From Nitrospirota bacterium (lineage in GTDB: Bacteria; Nitrospirota; Thermodesulfovibrionia; Thermodesulfovibrionales; UBA6898): DNA of 44,039 nucleotides. Location: the NCBI GenBank assembly GCA_016215155.1, contig JACRLQ010000004.1, forward strand, positions 1 through 44,039, written 5' to 3'. The notes below the pieces were generated by a model. That model saw nothing but the letters and a program-made list of their open reading frames with translations. It was not told where the DNA came from and searched no databases. Position 1 is the stretch's first letter. Each line of letters starts with the position of its first letter. A program made the translations under genes and the position numbers. This document shows, piece by piece, positions 42,490 to 44,039 of this stretch.

Positions 42490-44039
42490 ATGCGGTACTC
42501 CACATTGAGAAAAATTCTCCTCATTATAATTCTCTTAAGCCTGTCGTTCAGGCTCACCCCGTCGCAGGGCAATGACGATCCCGCGAAGATCGAGGCCAAA
42601 AGGGCGACTCTTATTTCATATGTCCTCAGGACGAACCTTGCCCGGCATCACTTTACCAAAAAACAGTTCGACGACAACCTCTCAAGGGCCGCCTTCGGCC
42701 TTTATCTTAAAGTGATCGATCCGCAGAAAAGATACCTCCTTAAAGAGGACGTGGAGCTCCTCAAGGGCTACATGGACAGAATGGACGACGAGATAATGAA
42801 CAGTTCCGTCCATCTGCCCGAGATAGCGGGCGGGATCCTGGCAAAAAGAACACACGAGGCCGAGCTTATTATCAGGGAGGCCCTTTCCGAAAACCCGGAT
42901 TTTTCCTCGGACGAAACGATTGAGACCGACCCTGAAAAAATTGATTTCTGCGGCACGGCTGACGAGCTGAAGGAACGCTGGAGAAAGGCCCTTAAATACC
43001 AGGTGCTTTACCGCTACCTGAGCATGGTTGAGGACGAAGGAAAGGCCCGGACCTCTGAGACCGAGCATGACCTTAAGGATAAGTCCGCCAAGGCCGACAA
43101 ACAAAAGAAGGAACCCGGTGAGATCCTGACGGCGGCCAGGAAGAAGATCCTGAAAAACTATGAAACGACCTTCCAGAGGGGCCATCAGGAAAACCCCAGG
43201 GAGCGCTATGATATCTACTTCGAGTCGATTGCCCGGTCCTTCGACCCGCATACCAATTTCATGCCTCCCGTGGACAAGGAAGACTTCGACATAGGTATGA
43301 AGGGTTCTCTTGAGGGGATCGGCGCCACATTAAAAGAGGACGAAGGTTACGTGAAAATCGTAAGTATCGTCCCTGGAGGCCCGGCATACAGGCAGGGTGA
43401 GCTGCAGCCTGAAGACGTTATCCTTAAGGTCGGGGAAGGCAGCGGCGAACCGATAGATATTACCGACCTCATACTGCGCGACGCCATAAAGATTATCAGA
43501 GGTAAAAAGGGCACCGAGGTGACCCTGACCGTAAAAAAACCCTCCGGTATGCTCAGCAAAATAACAATCGTCCGCGATGTCGTACAGCTCGAAGAGGGCT
43601 TTGCCAAGGGCACAATACTTAAGGACGAAAAGACCGGCAGATCATACGGGTATTTGAAGATCCCGACGTTTTACAGGGATTTTGAAAGCACCCGCTTCGG
43701 CGGCGGCGGACGGAATGTGACGAGCGATGTCAGGAAAGAACTTAAGAGCTTCGAGTCTGAAAAGATAAGCGGCCTTATACTGGACCTTCGGAACAACGGC
43801 GGCGGGGCCCTCACCGATGCGGTCAGAATCGCCGGGCTCTTCCTTAAAGGCGGACCGGTCGTGCAGGTAAAGACGAGCGATGAGAAGGTGTCGGTCATGT
43901 ACGACGATGACCCAACTATAGCCTATAGCGGACCTGTCACGGTCCTTGTGAACAAGTTCAGCGCCTCGGCCTCGGAGATCCTGGCCGGCGCGCTTCAGGA
44001 TTATGGCCGGGCAGTTATTATCGGGGGTGAACATACCCA
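42490..44039 (+). CDS. prc: Tail-specific protease Prc/CtpA-family (C-terminus beyond right edge)
   Basis: The frame is open from the ATG at 42490 to the edge (516 codons). A signal peptide (about 8-25) precedes the long helical N-terminal region of Prc (about 30-250). A PDZ domain follows (about 255-345: GSLEGIGATLKEDEGYVKIVSIVPGGPAYRQG). The peptidase domain begins with LDLRNNGGGALTDAV. The nucleophile corresponds to S493, the middle Ser of SASASEI, followed by QDYGRAVIIGGE; the Lys partner should be just past the edge. Prc degrades periplasmic proteins and trims envelope proteins. No Shine-Dalgarno precedes the ATG; TTGATA (42455-42460) and TATCAT (42479-42484), 18 bases apart, would place transcription start almost on the ATG. 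Confidence 0.94.
   Translation, partial: MRYSTLRKILLIIILLSLSFRLTPSQGNDDPAKIEAKRATLISYVLRTNLARHHFTKKQFDDNLSRAAFGLYLKVIDPQKRYLLKEDVELLKGYMDRMDDEIMNSSVHLPEIAGGILAKRTHEAELIIREALSENPDFSSDETIETDPEKIDFCGTADELKERWRKALKYQVLYRYLSMVEDEGKARTSETEHDLKDKSAKADKQKKEPGEILTAARKKILKNYETTFQRGHQENPRERYDIYFESIARSFDPHTNFMPPVDKEDFDIGMKGSLEGIGATLKEDEGYVKIVSIVPGGPAYRQGELQPEDVILKVGEGSGEPIDITDLILRDAIKIIRGKKGTEVTLTVKKPSGMLSKITIVRDVVQLEEGFAKGTILKDEKTGRSYGYLKIPTFYRDFESTRFGGGGRNVTSDVRKELKSFESEKISGLILDLRNNGGGALTDAVRIAGLFLKGGPVVQVKTSDEKVSVMYDDDPTIAYSGPVTVLVNKFSASASEILAGALQDYGRAVIIGGEHT

Overview
The window comes from a diderm (Gram-negative-type) bacterium. It carries type II secretion genes, a lipoprotein secretin, an Mla-type lipid transporter, LPS heptose enzymes, a TolC-type outer-membrane protein and a Prc protease. 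The gene set, the repeated PAS/hybrid-kinase architecture and the interspersed palindromes would fit Nitrospirota or a former 'Deltaproteobacteria' lineage. No rRNA or marker gene is present to settle this, so the placement is inference. Most of the window is dense, collinear chromosome with gene overlaps of 4 to 26 bases.

Left part (1-11.4 kb): a large receiver/multi-PAS protein (cut by the left edge) is divergent from a translationally coupled pair, a PstS-like binding protein and a hybrid histidine kinase. A thioredoxin/DsbD-like membrane protein follows. Convergent to it is a leftward block: a TusA-like protein, an FAD oxidoreductase, a B12-type radical SAM protein and an M20 peptidase. 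A YeeE/YedE sulfur transporter with its own strong promoter and a terminator stands just upstream.

Central part (12.7-27.6 kb): one apparent leftward operon of about 15 kb: tatA - alr - mlaE - mlaF - mlaD (with a beta-rich C-terminal extension) - gspE - gspK - gspL - gspM - gspC - gspD - a CMD-family protein - a fused heptosyltransferase/heptose-bisphosphate phosphatase - a GT-C membrane glycosyltransferase. It joins envelope building, lipid trafficking and secretion. A tract of GTGAA-type repeats lies in the 5' part of gspK.

27.6-31.9 kb: a divergent intergenic region holds a probable 6S RNA gene. It is followed by rarA, rny (RNase Y) and a YmdB-type phosphodiesterase, rightward and tightly spaced.

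31.9-36.0 kb: an accessory block, all leftward: an NlpC/P60-like protein, an unrecognised membrane/coiled-coil protein, an SGNH hydrolase with an altered catalytic motif, a Phd/VapC toxin-antitoxin pair with a palindromic operator, and a small secreted protein. The first three are the best candidates here for an undescribed system.

36.0-44.0 kb: an EmrA-like adaptor with no transporter beside it, a small MITE/REP-like palindrome, then a leftward TetR - MacA-type adaptor - MacB ATPase - MacB permease - TolC efflux operon. Divergent from this is a tail-specific protease (Prc) cut by the right edge.
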